From positions 4,561 to 19,634 of the forward strand of contig DOFA01000229.1 in assembly GCA_003532195.1 (NCBI GenBank): a DNA stretch of 15,074 bases, given 5' to 3'. Each line of letters opens with the position of its first letter. Position 1 is the first letter of the stretch. Positions 1-7,662 of the stretch are shown piece after piece. The translations under genes and the position numbers were made by a program. The notes under the pieces are model-generated. The model had not been told where the DNA came from. It did no database searches and saw nothing but the letters and a program-made list of their open reading frames with translations. The DNA is from Clostridiales bacterium (GTDB lineage: Bacteria > Bacillota > Clostridia > Saccharofermentanales > UBA5734).

Positions 1-30
1 CCGAGCAGAACAAACTCAGGAGGTGCGCCC

Positions 31-762
31 ATGAACGATACAGCCGCCTTTTTCGATGTCGACGGGACCATCACCCGGGAAGGCCTGATCAGTGAAATGT
101 TCAAAAAGATGGTCAAGTATGAGCTGATTGACGAAACCAAGTGGCTCGACCAGGTCCAGCCGGCCTTCTCCCGCTGGAACCGCCGTGTCGGCGAATACGA
201 CCATTACTTGCAGAAAATGGTCGACGTCTATCTGGACACGGTCCGGAACACCAACCCCTACCATATCGCCTATATCGCCCGCAAGGTCATCGAGCACAGC
301 GGCGAGCGCGTCTACACCTACACCCGCGACCGGCTGAAATGGCACAAAGAGCAGGGGCACCGCGTGATCGCCATCTCCGGTTCGCCCGTCGAACTGGTCC
401 GGGAAATGGCCCTGCTCTATGGGATGGACGATTACCGCGGCACCGTGTATGAAATCGGGCCGGATGGCATGTACAGCGGCGAGATCCGCCCGATGTGGGA
501 TCACCGTAACAAGCGGGCGGCGGTCCGGGAGATGGCGGAAAAATACCGCATCGACCTGGCCCTGAGCTATGCTTACGGCGATACGGCCGGAGACATCACG
601 ATGCTGCAGGAGGTCGGCCATCCTTTCGCCATCAACCCCACCCGGGAGCTGATCAGCGAAATCCTCCAGGACGCCAATTTGAAAAGCCGCGTCAGCATCA
701 TCGTCGAACGCAAGGATGTCACGTACAAGATCGACGTCAACCAGCTGCAGCTGGCGGAATAG
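31..762 (+). CDS. HAD-superfamily subfamily IB phosphatase (SerB-like hydrolase)
   Basis: A 243-residue soluble phosphatase of the haloacid dehalogenase fold. All four HAD motifs are visible: motif I FFDVDGT with nucleophile Asp9 and acid/base Asp11, motif II ISGSP with Ser116, motif III Lys161, and motif IV GDTAGD with Asp184 and Asp188. The helical cap between motifs I and II (about residues 20-100) is the subfamily IB type also found in phosphoserine phosphatase. The substrate cannot be read from sequence; a small phosphomonoester such as phosphoserine or a lipid-linked phosphate is possible. The end pattern IIVERKDVTYKID (223-235) resembles a clostridial branch of the family as I remember it. 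The start is fixed by AGGAGG at 18-23, seven bases before ATG. An upstream reading frame ends in TGA at 32-34, so a preceding gene may overlap by ATGA. It converges on the zinc-ribbon gene, with 85 bp between the stop codons. Confidence 0.9.
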   Translation: MNDTAAFFDVDGTITREGLISEMFKKMVKYELIDETKWLDQVQPAFSRWNRRVGEYDHYLQKMVDVYLDTVRNTNPYHIAYIARKVIEHSGERVYTYTRDRLKWHKEQGHRVIAISGSPVELVREMALLYGMDDYRGTVYEIGPDGMYSGEIRPMWDHRNKRAAVREMAEKYRIDLALSYAYGDTAGDITMLQEVGHPFAINPTRELISEILQDANLKSRVSIIVERKDVTYKIDVNQLQLAE

Positions 763-847
763 CGGCGCGCCGCGGCGTGGCATGACGCAGCGCGGAATGG
801 AGCGGCTCGTCAATAGCGGCGCGGTTTCTCGCCTGACTCGCCTGGCC

Positions 848-2137
848 CTAGACCTTGTTTCCGCACTTGCCGCAGAATCGGGCGCCTTCGGCGAGCGGAC
901 TGCCGCAGCGGGTGCAGAACCGGCGGACCGGCGGAGCTGGAGCCGCCGGTTGAACCGATACAGCCGGTTGGGCTGGAGCCGCAGGTTGAACCGAAGCCGC
1001 CGGCGGGGCTGAAGCTGCAGCTGCGGCGGTCATATCCGCGGCGACCGCTTGCGGTATCGGTTTCGCTGCCTGATCCACAATCGGTTCCGGAGCTTCCGGG
1101 GCTTCCGGGGCTGCGGCTGGCTCTTCAACGATTAAGGGCGCCGCGAAAACCTGCTCCAACAGCGCGCTAAGGTCTCCGGGCAGCAGAGTCGACAAGGATG
1201 CCTGCTCCCCGCTCATCAGGATCAGCAGGAGATCCGACGGGGTCCGGGTCAGCAGCATCACATCATGGGCGATCGCCGCTTCGGGCAGCAAAAAGCTCTG
1301 GGACAGCACCAGCCGGCTGGCGGCCTGCCGGTCCCCTTCCGCCAGGAGACGGCCGGGCTGCGTCAGGTCGAAAATGGAGGCATCCTCGTTTACCGGCTCG
1401 ATCAGTCCGGCTTCGATCAATTCCAGCAAAGCCGGACGCGGATCTTCAACGACCGTCATTTCCCGGATCGGGATCGGCAAAAGTTTTTCCGTCAGCGGCA
1501 ATGTCCAGCGGAAATCCTCGATCGACCCTTCCGCAAGGCGGTTCCGGACATCTTCCAGGGAGAACAGGCTGACCGGTTCCAGATGCCGGAGCTGGGAAAC
1601 CAGCCAGGAACGCCGGGTCTGGTCGAGGATGGCCGTAAATGTCAGGGCCGCTTCAGTCGAAAAATCACAGCCGATTTTCGTCGGCCGGATCCCCGCCGCA
1701 GCCGATAGCACATCGCTGATCAAAAAGCGCAGTTCCGGATCTGAACGCATGCTCAGCCGGTATGGATCGGCCGAACCGGCCAGGGAAACCCATATGCCAG
1801 GCAGGATCTCGGATGTCGCTACGACACAGCGGCTGACCGTGCTGTCGGCTACATTATAGTGCAGGCGAACGGCCCGTCCCGGTTTGGCAAGGACACGGAC
1901 ACAAGCTTCGAGCAGCTGCCCCCGGTCTTCCCCGTCCGGAGAAGCCGCCAGCTCCTGCCCTCGTTCTCTCTCCTGCCCCTGCTCCAGACCCGGTAAAGGT
2001 AAAGTGCCCGCCTCGCCAGTCCCGGCTGGCCGCACTTTCGGCAGCACATCCAGCAGCCCGCGTTCCCAGCGATTCTTTTTCAGCAGAGCATCCATCTCCG
2101 CAGCGGTAATGATCCATTCTTCCTCGTGAATATACAT
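848..2137 (-). CDS. Uncharacterised protein with C-terminal four-cysteine zinc ribbon
   Basis: A 429-residue protein with no recognised enzymatic domain. Residues 1-337 form a mixed alpha/beta globular region with no signal peptide or membrane segment. Residues 338-404 are a Pro/Ala-rich low-complexity linker. Residues 405-429 are a zinc ribbon of the form CxxC-x10-CxxC (Cys408, Cys411, Cys422, Cys425), a module common at the ends of bacterial proteins that act in complexes or at membranes. It is the last gene of the four-gene minus-strand operon, 40 nt after the large exported protein, and its start is set by AGGAGG at 2146-2151, eight bases before ATG. Its position suggests a cytoplasmic helper of the exported or membrane proteins, for instance a chaperone or adaptor. 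An immunity role is possible but unsupported. The coding call is firm; the function is unknown. Confidence 0.85.
   Translation of the reverse strand: MYIHEEEWIITAAEMDALLKKNRWERGLLDVLPKVRPAGTGEAGTLPLPGLEQGQERERGQELAASPDGEDRGQLLEACVRVLAKPGRAVRLHYNVADSTVSRCVVATSEILPGIWVSLAGSADPYRLSMRSDPELRFLISDVLSAAAGIRPTKIGCDFSTEAALTFTAILDQTRRSWLVSQLRHLEPVSLFSLEDVRNRLAEGSIEDFRWTLPLTEKLLPIPIREMTVVEDPRPALLELIEAGLIEPVNEDASIFDLTQPGRLLAEGDRQAASRLVLSQSFLLPEAAIAHDVMLLTRTPSDLLLILMSGEQASLSTLLPGDLSALLEQVFAAPLIVEEPAAAPEAPEAPEPIVDQAAKPIPQAVAADMTAAAAASAPPAASVQPAAPAQPAVSVQPAAPAPPVRRFCTRCGSPLAEGARFCGKCGNKV
936..994 (-). repeat. Direct repeat in Pro/Ala linker of the zinc-ribbon gene
   Basis: Two copies of a 23-base unit (936-958 and 972-994) start 36 bases apart and differ at one base. 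In protein this is a 12-residue period beginning SVQPAAPA in both copies. The in-frame period suggests that the linker length varies by slippage or unequal exchange. Confidence 0.75.
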
Positions 2138-2177
2138 GACGAAGTCCTCCTCAATCAGAATTTACTCATCGCCAGGA

Positions 2178-5100
2178 TCAGGAGCCCGGCCGAATGGTTT
2201 TCAGAGATTGGTCAAACTGGGTGATGGCTTCCCGGCCAGCCTGACAAAACTTGGACGGATCAGCGTTGCCGGCCGCGTCGGTGTAGCCGAATTTTTTCAG
2301 GACATCGGTCATGCTTCCCGGGTTATCATAAATCTCGGCGGCCGCCTGGGTCAGTTTCGGATCATTCAGGGAATCGACCAGCAGCCTGGCGCCCTTTTCG
2401 GTCCGTCCGACCGCCTTGGCAATGGTCAGCGGATCGCTGGGGTACTTATCAATAGCCTGCAGCTGCTGGTTGATGATCGAAGGTACTTCCTTGGGCGGCA
2501 CGGCCGTCGCGTCGTCGAGCAGATCGCCCGTCTTGTAGATCGCTTTGTTCAGCTGGTTCTGATCGACCACCGCCTGGCCGGACGTCTGGTATGAGCGGAT
2601 GGATCCATCTGCCTTGACCTTGAAGACCTCGCCGGTTCCGGAACCTGCCTGGCGGGCATTGGTAAATCCTTCCGCGTAGGAGTCGGCCTGCCCGGAGCCG
2701 CTCCCGATCCGGTCAAAGGTACTGTACTGACCGTCCACCCCCAACGGTTTGAGCGCTTCCTTGACGGTGGCCTGATGTGTGCTCTTGAATTGCTTGCTCA
2801 GGTCGTCGTAAGCTTCTGAAACACTGATGTTCTTCATGTTGGCATAGGCCTTGACGTCTGACTGGTTGAATGATGGAATCCCTGTCCGGTCGAAATCCGT
2901 CTTCAGGCGGGTGACTGATGATCTCGCGCTGGAGCCGCTGTCTCCGACCACCACCTCTTCAATGCGGACTTTCGTCTGGTTCTGGAAGGTGTTAATCGCA
3001 TTTTTCGTTCCCGTGTTGATTGATTTATTGACCTCACCTCTCAGGATCTGGTTGCACTTCTCGGCAGCTTCAGACGAAATGACCCCTTTCTGCTGTAGGT
3101 TGGACAGGTTTTTCATGCCCATGTTCTTGTAAAGGCCAGTCACCTTGGCCGGATCTCCGGAGCGGACCGCTTCGTTGAAACGGTTGAGCTGGATCCGCTC
3201 GGCTGGCGACAAATTCGCGGCCGCGGCTGCCGCCGACGAAGCCGAAGAGGCGCCCTGGCCGGTCACGCCGGTGTAGCCTTCTCTGCCGGTCAGGATATTG
3301 CCGAGCCGCTTGGCCCCGCCGCTGAGGGACTGGCCCATCTTCTGGGTCGCGCCGGACCAGGCCTGGCGGCTAAAGAGATCAGAGCCCTCCTTCGCCATCT
3401 GGCCGCCAGCTGTCTTAAGCCCTTGCCAGCCGCCTTTAAGGCCGCCGGTGACACCGCCTCTCAGGCCGCCGGACAAGGTGCCTTTTACCGCCCCTTTGGC
3501 GGCGGCGCCGGTTGAGCCCATAATACCGCCGAAGACCTTGCCGACGCCATACTGGACCACCGCCTGCGAAATTCCCTGGCTCGCGGCGCTCAGTCCGCTA
3601 TCGCCGCGGTCGATTGCGTCCTTCATGGTATAGACGCTGCCCATGGGCGTAAACACCCATTCGGAGGTTCCGCCCGTCAGCATGCCAATGGCGACCCGTC
3701 CGGCCAGCCCTTTCCAGGATAGGCTGCCATCCTTGTTGGTGACCTGGGAAAGGTTGCGTCCTGTTTCCACAAAAGCTTCGGACCACAACCCGCGGTTCGT
3801 CCAATTGATGCTTTCCACATCCGGCGTGTCTTTAGGGCCGCCGATGCCGCCTTCGATCCGGTTGCCGATATAATCGCGAATTTTGGCGATCCTGTCGAGA
3901 TCGGCCGGTTCGCCAGAGTCCACCCGGTCGATCTCGGCGCCGAGGCGGTTATACATATTGTCAATCTCGCCATTTTCACCCATTCCGCGATTCATGGCCG
4001 TGTTTTGCATGCGCCGCATCCAATCGATCAGGACGTTCCGCTGCTCATATTCCTGCTTGATCTCATTAAGCTTTTGCTGCATGGCGGTCTGTCCGGTCCG
4101 CTCCAGCTCTTCGTTGTGCGCCGTATGTTCGTTGAACTGGCGGACATATTCCGGGAAATTCCGTTCATGAGCCTCCAGATCGAAGGGGTTGCCTGTCTCG
4201 GCATTGACCCAGCCGCCGGTGGCCGGATCTTTGGTGATCAGGATCGTCGAACCGCGGGCCGTGACCTGAACCTCACGGGACTCCGGCTCCGGCTCCTGCT
4301 CCTCGGGTGTCGCGGGTTTTTCCGGTGTTTCCGTCGTCGCGGACGGCTGTGTGCCGGCCGGCTGGACGGGACTGTCCTCCGGCACATCCGGTTTGCCAAA
4401 GGACAAGTCCTCGCCGCTTCCGGCTTCTTCGCCGGCAAAAACGCCATAACCGCCGCCGGTTGATTCGGACGGCGGCACATAGTCCGCGCCGCCGGGTTTT
4501 TCATTATCGCCGATTGAAATCGCGTCCTCTTCGTCGCCGCCGGAGGCTCCGAGCGCATCCGCCATCATGATCATGGCGAGCTGCTCGTCGGTGCGGCCGG
4601 GATATTGCTTTTTATACCATTCCTTATCCCGCATCGTCTTGGCCTTGGGCTTTGATTTAATGGCATTTTGCAAGGCGTTGACCAGCACGCCGATCAGCGG
4701 CGGGAAAAGCATGCCGGCGGCCGCTTCGACAGGAGTGTCCGGTCCCGGTATGTTGCCCGCGCCATAAGCCTTGGCCAGCGCCGCCATCACGTAAGGCGGC
4801 AGGTCTTTGCTGACCCGGGCGCCGTCCAGTATCACATCATAGGTGTTGTTGTCCGCGCCTTTCTCGGCGCTGGCCTCCCGCTGGTAAATCCCGGTACCCC
4901 GGACAGCTATCTCAGCTTCGCCCCGCTCGGGCAGGTTCAGGGTTATATCGACGTCCGCGCCGATTTTTGCGGCATAAGGCAGGTTCGACAGATCCGCGGT
5001 AAAGTTCAGCCGGGCGGTGACGGTTTGGTCCGTCCGCTCGACCACCTCGCAGTTCTGCGAGAAAGGCATGCCTTCATACTGGCTGACCAACTCGATCATG

Positions 5101-6251
5101 CTGCCCTTGTCGAGGACGACCAGCTCGTGGTCTTTCAGGGAAAAGCTGCTGGTCGTTTCATTGACCGGCCCCATCAGGGTGCTGGTCTTGAACAGGTCCA
5201 GATTGATTTTGTAGGTACCAGTAAAGTTGACCGGCGGATTGGCCGGAAGCGACACGCCGACATAGAAGACCGGCTCGCCGGCTTCGTCATAATCCAAAGC
5301 CCCCGGATCGTCCGGGATGATGTAGTACAGCCCGGCCGGCAGCGTGATCCCGGGCCAGGCCACCCAGAGCGTATTGGCCGCGCCGCCCTGGCTCGCGCCC
5401 TGGGCTTGAAAGGAGGCAACCTCGGCGCCCGCTTCGTTTTGGATGCTGATCAGGCCGGGCAGTGAGCCGCGGCCATCATTCCACAGGCTGAGGATGATCT
5501 CGTCGACGACTGAAGTCCCCTCAAGCAGGAAAGAGGGCGCCATCAGTTTGCCCGGCTCGCTTTGCCATTCCGGCTCCTCGCTCTCCTTGCCCGCGGCGTG
5601 CCGGTCATAGACTTCGAGCAGCGATTCGCTGCCAAAATTGGCGCTCAGCAGTTCCGGGTCCTCAACATCCGGGGCAGACCACTCGAGCAAGGACTGCTTA
5701 TACCGGTCATAAGCCGCCTGGTTGTAGCCCTTGACCAGATAGGCGTCCGCCGGCAGTTCCTGGCCATTTAGTTCCAGGACATAATCGCCCTTGGGCAGCA
5801 CCATGTTCGATTCTGGAATAAAGGTGTAAAGGGTGTTGCCGGCGGGGGTTTCGCCCGTGCTTCCGGCTTCACGGATTGTTCCGACTGTTTCCGCCCTGGC
5901 GGTGAAGCCCTGGTAGACGTTGCCCAGGCTGTCCCTGATAACCAGTTCCACCTGGCCAGACATTAATCCCTCATAGGGAATATGGATGCCCGTGAGCAGC
6001 GTCCGCTCATTCACAGTCAGCGCCATCGCCGGTTCTTCCACCCGTGTGTCATAACCGCCCGTATAGCCGACCACCAGATTGGAGCGGTTATCATAAACAA
6101 TCTGATCGGAATACCACCTGCCCCTCTGGCTGACCACTTTCTGGTAAGGTTCGAGCGGCGGCGGGCTGTCCCCGGCCGCCAGCACTTTAATCGGCAAGAG
6201 GAGCATCATCAGGAAAAAGGCCGTCAGAAGCAAGGCCAGGAACCGTTTCAT
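2178..6251 (-). CDS. Large exported modular protein with toxin-like C-terminus
   Basis: A 1357-residue protein I cannot assign to a named family. Residues 1-25 are a clear Sec signal peptide (MKR, a long Leu/Phe/Met core, then VLA before AGDSPPP), so it is exported. Residues 30-480 are beta-rich and read like several extracellular beta-sandwich modules. A short hydrophobic stretch lies at about 509-528. Residues 570-660 are an acidic Pro/Glu/Thr linker. Residues 690-800 are charged, helical and possibly coiled coil. Residues 848-950 are a Gly/Ala-rich, mildly hydrophobic stretch rich in GG pairs, like the pre-toxin part of polymorphic toxins. Residues 1015-1357 are a soluble domain with the polar patches LKTDFDRTG (1116-1124) and FDRIGSGSGQAD (1179-1190). 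The start has GGAGG at 6261-6265, nine bases upstream, and overlaps the preceding stop as ATGA. Its two membrane-protein partners suggest a surface complex. The effector idea is inference. Confidence 0.88.
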   Translation of the reverse strand: MKRFLALLLTAFFLMMLLLPIKVLAAGDSPPPLEPYQKVVSQRGRWYSDQIVYDNRSNLVVGYTGGYDTRVEEPAMALTVNERTLLTGIHIPYEGLMSGQVELVIRDSLGNVYQGFTARAETVGTIREAGSTGETPAGNTLYTFIPESNMVLPKGDYVLELNGQELPADAYLVKGYNQAAYDRYKQSLLEWSAPDVEDPELLSANFGSESLLEVYDRHAAGKESEEPEWQSEPGKLMAPSFLLEGTSVVDEIILSLWNDGRGSLPGLISIQNEAGAEVASFQAQGASQGGAANTLWVAWPGITLPAGLYYIIPDDPGALDYDEAGEPVFYVGVSLPANPPVNFTGTYKINLDLFKTSTLMGPVNETTSSFSLKDHELVVLDKGSMIELVSQYEGMPFSQNCEVVERTDQTVTARLNFTADLSNLPYAAKIGADVDITLNLPERGEAEIAVRGTGIYQREASAEKGADNNTYDVILDGARVSKDLPPYVMAALAKAYGAGNIPGPDTPVEAAAGMLFPPLIGVLVNALQNAIKSKPKAKTMRDKEWYKKQYPGRTDEQLAMIMMADALGASGGDEEDAISIGDNEKPGGADYVPPSESTGGGYGVFAGEEAGSGEDLSFGKPDVPEDSPVQPAGTQPSATTETPEKPATPEEQEPEPESREVQVTARGSTILITKDPATGGWVNAETGNPFDLEAHERNFPEYVRQFNEHTAHNEELERTGQTAMQQKLNEIKQEYEQRNVLIDWMRRMQNTAMNRGMGENGEIDNMYNRLGAEIDRVDSGEPADLDRIAKIRDYIGNRIEGGIGGPKDTPDVESINWTNRGLWSEAFVETGRNLSQVTNKDGSLSWKGLAGRVAIGMLTGGTSEWVFTPMGSVYTMKDAIDRGDSGLSAASQGISQAVVQYGVGKVFGGIMGSTGAAAKGAVKGTLSGGLRGGVTGGLKGGWQGLKTAGGQMAKEGSDLFSRQAWSGATQKMGQSLSGGAKRLGNILTGREGYTGVTGQGASSASSAAAAAANLSPAERIQLNRFNEAVRSGDPAKVTGLYKNMGMKNLSNLQQKGVISSEAAEKCNQILRGEVNKSINTGTKNAINTFQNQTKVRIEEVVVGDSGSSARSSVTRLKTDFDRTGIPSFNQSDVKAYANMKNISVSEAYDDLSKQFKSTHQATVKEALKPLGVDGQYSTFDRIGSGSGQADSYAEGFTNARQAGSGTGEVFKVKADGSIRSYQTSGQAVVDQNQLNKAIYKTGDLLDDATAVPPKEVPSIINQQLQAIDKYPSDPLTIAKAVGRTEKGARLLVDSLNDPKLTQAAAEIYDNPGSMTDVLKKFGYTDAAGNADPSKFCQAGREAITQFDQSLKTIRPGS

Positions 6252-6799
6252 AAGCCGCCACCTCCGATCAGCGAACGCACCAGCCGGACCCCGCCCTCGA
6301 TCAGGGACGGCGCCCTTTTCAAGACGGGAACCGCGAGGATCCAGAGAAAGGAAAAGCCAAACGATGCCACCGTGGCGGCAATCGTGTTTTTCAACGCTTG
6401 CCGGCCTTGCAGCTTGCCGATTTCAATGGCGGAAGCTGTCCCGGCGGACATAAGCCCAGCCGAGATAAACGGAACGGTCATCGACCAGTTGAGATAAAAG
6501 ACAGCCAGCAGAAGCATCACGGCGAAAGGCGCCAGATACAGCAGGCCTTCATTGACCGCGTACTGGACTGCCTGGGGTCCGGCTTCCCTTTTCAGCTGTT
6601 TGTTCATAAGGAGGAGGAACGCCTTGAGCAGCAGCCGGAACAGCCAGCCGGCCAGCAGTCCGCAGAGGATGCCGACGCCGATTCCATAGGGATTCAGAAG
6701 ATCCATGGGATTGGCCAGCACGCCGACGCCCAGAGCCATAAAGCACAGAACCCGGACCAGCCATTTGATTCCTTTGAACTTGTTAAAATCCATCACCAC
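6248..6799 (-). CDS. Multi-pass membrane protein of unknown function
   Basis: A 183-residue hydrophobic protein with about four to five transmembrane segments: roughly residues 12-32, 38-62, 85-106, possibly 108-124, and 138-160. Short loops carry basic residues (KAFLLLMNKQLKR, and KRAP before the C-terminus). No family was recognised. Translation most likely starts at GTG 6799-6797, nine bases after AGGAGG; the next GTG (6796) and the ATG (6793) lie 12 and 15 bases away and fit less well. The gene begins 13 nt after the Yip1-type gene and ends in an ATGA overlap with the large exported protein. The three are therefore almost certainly co-transcribed and partly translationally coupled. It may anchor the exported product at the membrane or help move it; that role is inferred from context alone. 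Confidence 0.83.
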   Translation of the reverse strand: MVMDFNKFKGIKWLVRVLCFMALGVGVLANPMDLLNPYGIGVGILCGLLAGWLFRLLLKAFLLLMNKQLKREAGPQAVQYAVNEGLLYLAPFAVMLLLAVFYLNWSMTVPFISAGLMSAGTASAIEIGKLQGRQALKNTIAATVASFGFSFLWILAVPVLKRAPSLIEGGVRLVRSLIGGGGL

Positions 6800-6808
6800 G
6801 CGCCATCA

Positions 6809-6814
6809 CCTCCT
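6809..6814 (-). promoter_or_regulatory. Ribosome binding site deciding a GTG start
   Basis: AGGAGG on the minus strand overlaps the TAG stop (6813-6815) of the Yip1-type gene. A closer ATG two bases downstream (6806-6804) opens a frame that stops after seven codons. The GTG at 6799 has the best spacing (nine bases). The overlap of stop codon and binding site indicates translational coupling of the two membrane-protein genes. Confidence 0.65.
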
Positions 6815-7388
6815 AAAGCCTTCCAAAAACGGACCAGGACAGCAAGATCAGGGCGCCGACCAGGGTGGACAGGAAAAAGCTCAGCGTCCGCTTCTGGCCT
6901 GTCAGTTCGCGGATGGCAACCATCATGGGGCCAATCGCCCAGAGAACCCCGGTCACGCCGAAGGCGACCGAGGTCTTCCAGCCCAGCGCCAGAGAGAACA
7001 CCAGCCCCAGGATGCCGTAAATCAGGGCGCCGCTGTAGCTGAGACAAAAGACGGATATAGTCTGCAGGATGCCTTGGTCGCTTCTGGCCGCCTTGAGAAC
7101 CAGCCAGAGGAAAGCGGCGACCAGCGGGATAACCGCCAGACCGTAGAGGAGGCCGGCCCCGGCGGCAAGCAGGACAAAAATCAGTTCCTTCTGGCCGGTT
7201 TTGTAAAGGTCCAGCCCGGTCTGCGCGAAGAACAGGCCGAAAGCCAGCGCCGACACCGCGGCTGACAAATACCACCTGCCAGCCAGCGCCCCCCGCAGCG
7301 CCGCGGCCGGATTGACCATCATGCCAAAGATCGTTCGCAACAGAGACGGCCTGGGGATTTCTGCCTGCTTCTCGATTTGAGTCGCCAT
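6813..7388 (-). CDS. Yip1-family integral membrane protein
   Basis: A 191-residue protein with a short cytoplasmic N-terminus and about five transmembrane segments (roughly 40-60, 69-99, 108-130, 137-157 and 170-189), matching the length and layout of bacterial YIP1-domain proteins. The segment FGMMVNPAAALRG just before the first membrane span is the typical entry to this domain. Bacterial Yip1 proteins have no settled function; in eukaryotes the family works in membrane trafficking. The chosen start, MATQIEKQ, has GGAG at 7394-7397 five bases upstream. A start 23 codons further upstream is open but poorly served by a ribosome binding site. This is the first gene of the minus-strand operon and faces the divergent intergenic region, so any operon promoter should lie just upstream of it. 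The family call is by pattern recognition and moderately sure. Confidence 0.82.
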   Translation of the reverse strand: MATQIEKQAEIPRPSLLRTIFGMMVNPAAALRGALAGRWYLSAAVSALAFGLFFAQTGLDLYKTGQKELIFVLLAAGAGLLYGLAVIPLVAAFLWLVLKAARSDQGILQTISVFCLSYSGALIYGILGLVFSLALGWKTSVAFGVTGVLWAIGPMMVAIRELTGQKRTLSFFLSTLVGALILLSWSVFGRL

Positions 7389-7577
7389 GTTTGCTCCGCC
7401 TTTCTCTAATCGGCAATTATTAAATCCAACTGGATGAAAACCTCTGTTTCCCATCAATTCCTATTCTATCAAATTCACTTGATGATGAGCTATATATTTT
7501 TCCAAATGGCACCTGCCGCATTCCGGATGTTGATGATCAGGATAATCGTTCTGATTAAGATTCTTGTTGTATTAGAA

Positions 7578-7606
7578 AAGACACCAGAGAATAACAGGTT
7601 TATACT
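7578..7606 (+). promoter_or_regulatory. Candidate sigma-70-type promoter for the GH42 gene
   Basis: AAGACA at 7578-7583 (4 of 6 to the -35 consensus), a 17-base spacer, and TATACT at 7601-7606 (5 of 6 to the -10 consensus). Transcription would begin near 7613, leaving a leader of about 50 bases before the chosen ATG. The -10 is good and the -35 is weak, so activator dependence is possible. Confidence 0.35.
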
Positions 7607-7651
7607 GGTTGTAAGACAGCAGTCGATGTCCGAAATGTTTGATGAAGAAGC

Positions 7652-7655
7652 GGAG
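7652..7655 (+). promoter_or_regulatory. Ribosome binding site deciding the GH42 start
   Basis: GGAG lies seven bases before ATG 7663. The in-frame TTG at 7639 and ATG at 7642 have no comparable site, and they would add a basic stretch (KKRRRK) not expected at the head of this family. GH42 enzymes normally begin within a few residues of the first barrel strand, as MILAAQYYR does here. Confidence 0.6.
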
Positions 7656-7662
7656 ACGAAAA

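Larger units (their letters stand above)
7389..7662. promoter_or_regulatory. Divergent AT-rich intergenic region
   Basis: These 274 bases separate the leftward Yip1 operon from the rightward GH42 gene and should carry promoters for both. By hand count, 7441-7500 is about 32% GC, against about 60% in a sample of the exported-protein gene (4381-4440). It includes the run TATATATTTT at 7491-7500. I could not place a convincing promoter for the leftward operon. No clear operator palindrome was found; only a weak ATCAG/CTGAT pair at 7536-7555 was seen. Confidence 0.5.

Noticed and set aside
2..34. Possible tail of an upstream gene ending in TGA at 32-34 (ATGA overlap with the HAD start)
   Set aside because: Only ten codons are visible, too few to support a gene.
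762..773. Perfect palindrome GCGGCGCGCCGC as a terminator between convergent genes
   Set aside because: It has no loop and no following T-run on either strand.
16..813. 265-codon minus-strand reading frame opposite the HAD gene
   Set aside because: It mirrors the HAD gene codon for codon and is low in family features; the plus-strand product has all HAD motifs and a good ribosome binding site.
2880..2910. DFDRT in the exported protein as a HAD motif I
   Set aside because: It lacks the DxDGT glycine, and no motif II-IV follows at proper spacing.
4668..5465. 265-codon plus-strand frame inside the large exported protein gene
   Set aside because: Shadow frame typical of GC-rich coding DNA; no ribosome binding site or recognisable domains.
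6398..7042. 214-codon plus-strand frame opposite the two membrane-protein genes
   Set aside because: It runs antisense across an operon junction and gives a polar, Gln/His-rich product typical of an antisense shadow of membrane proteins.
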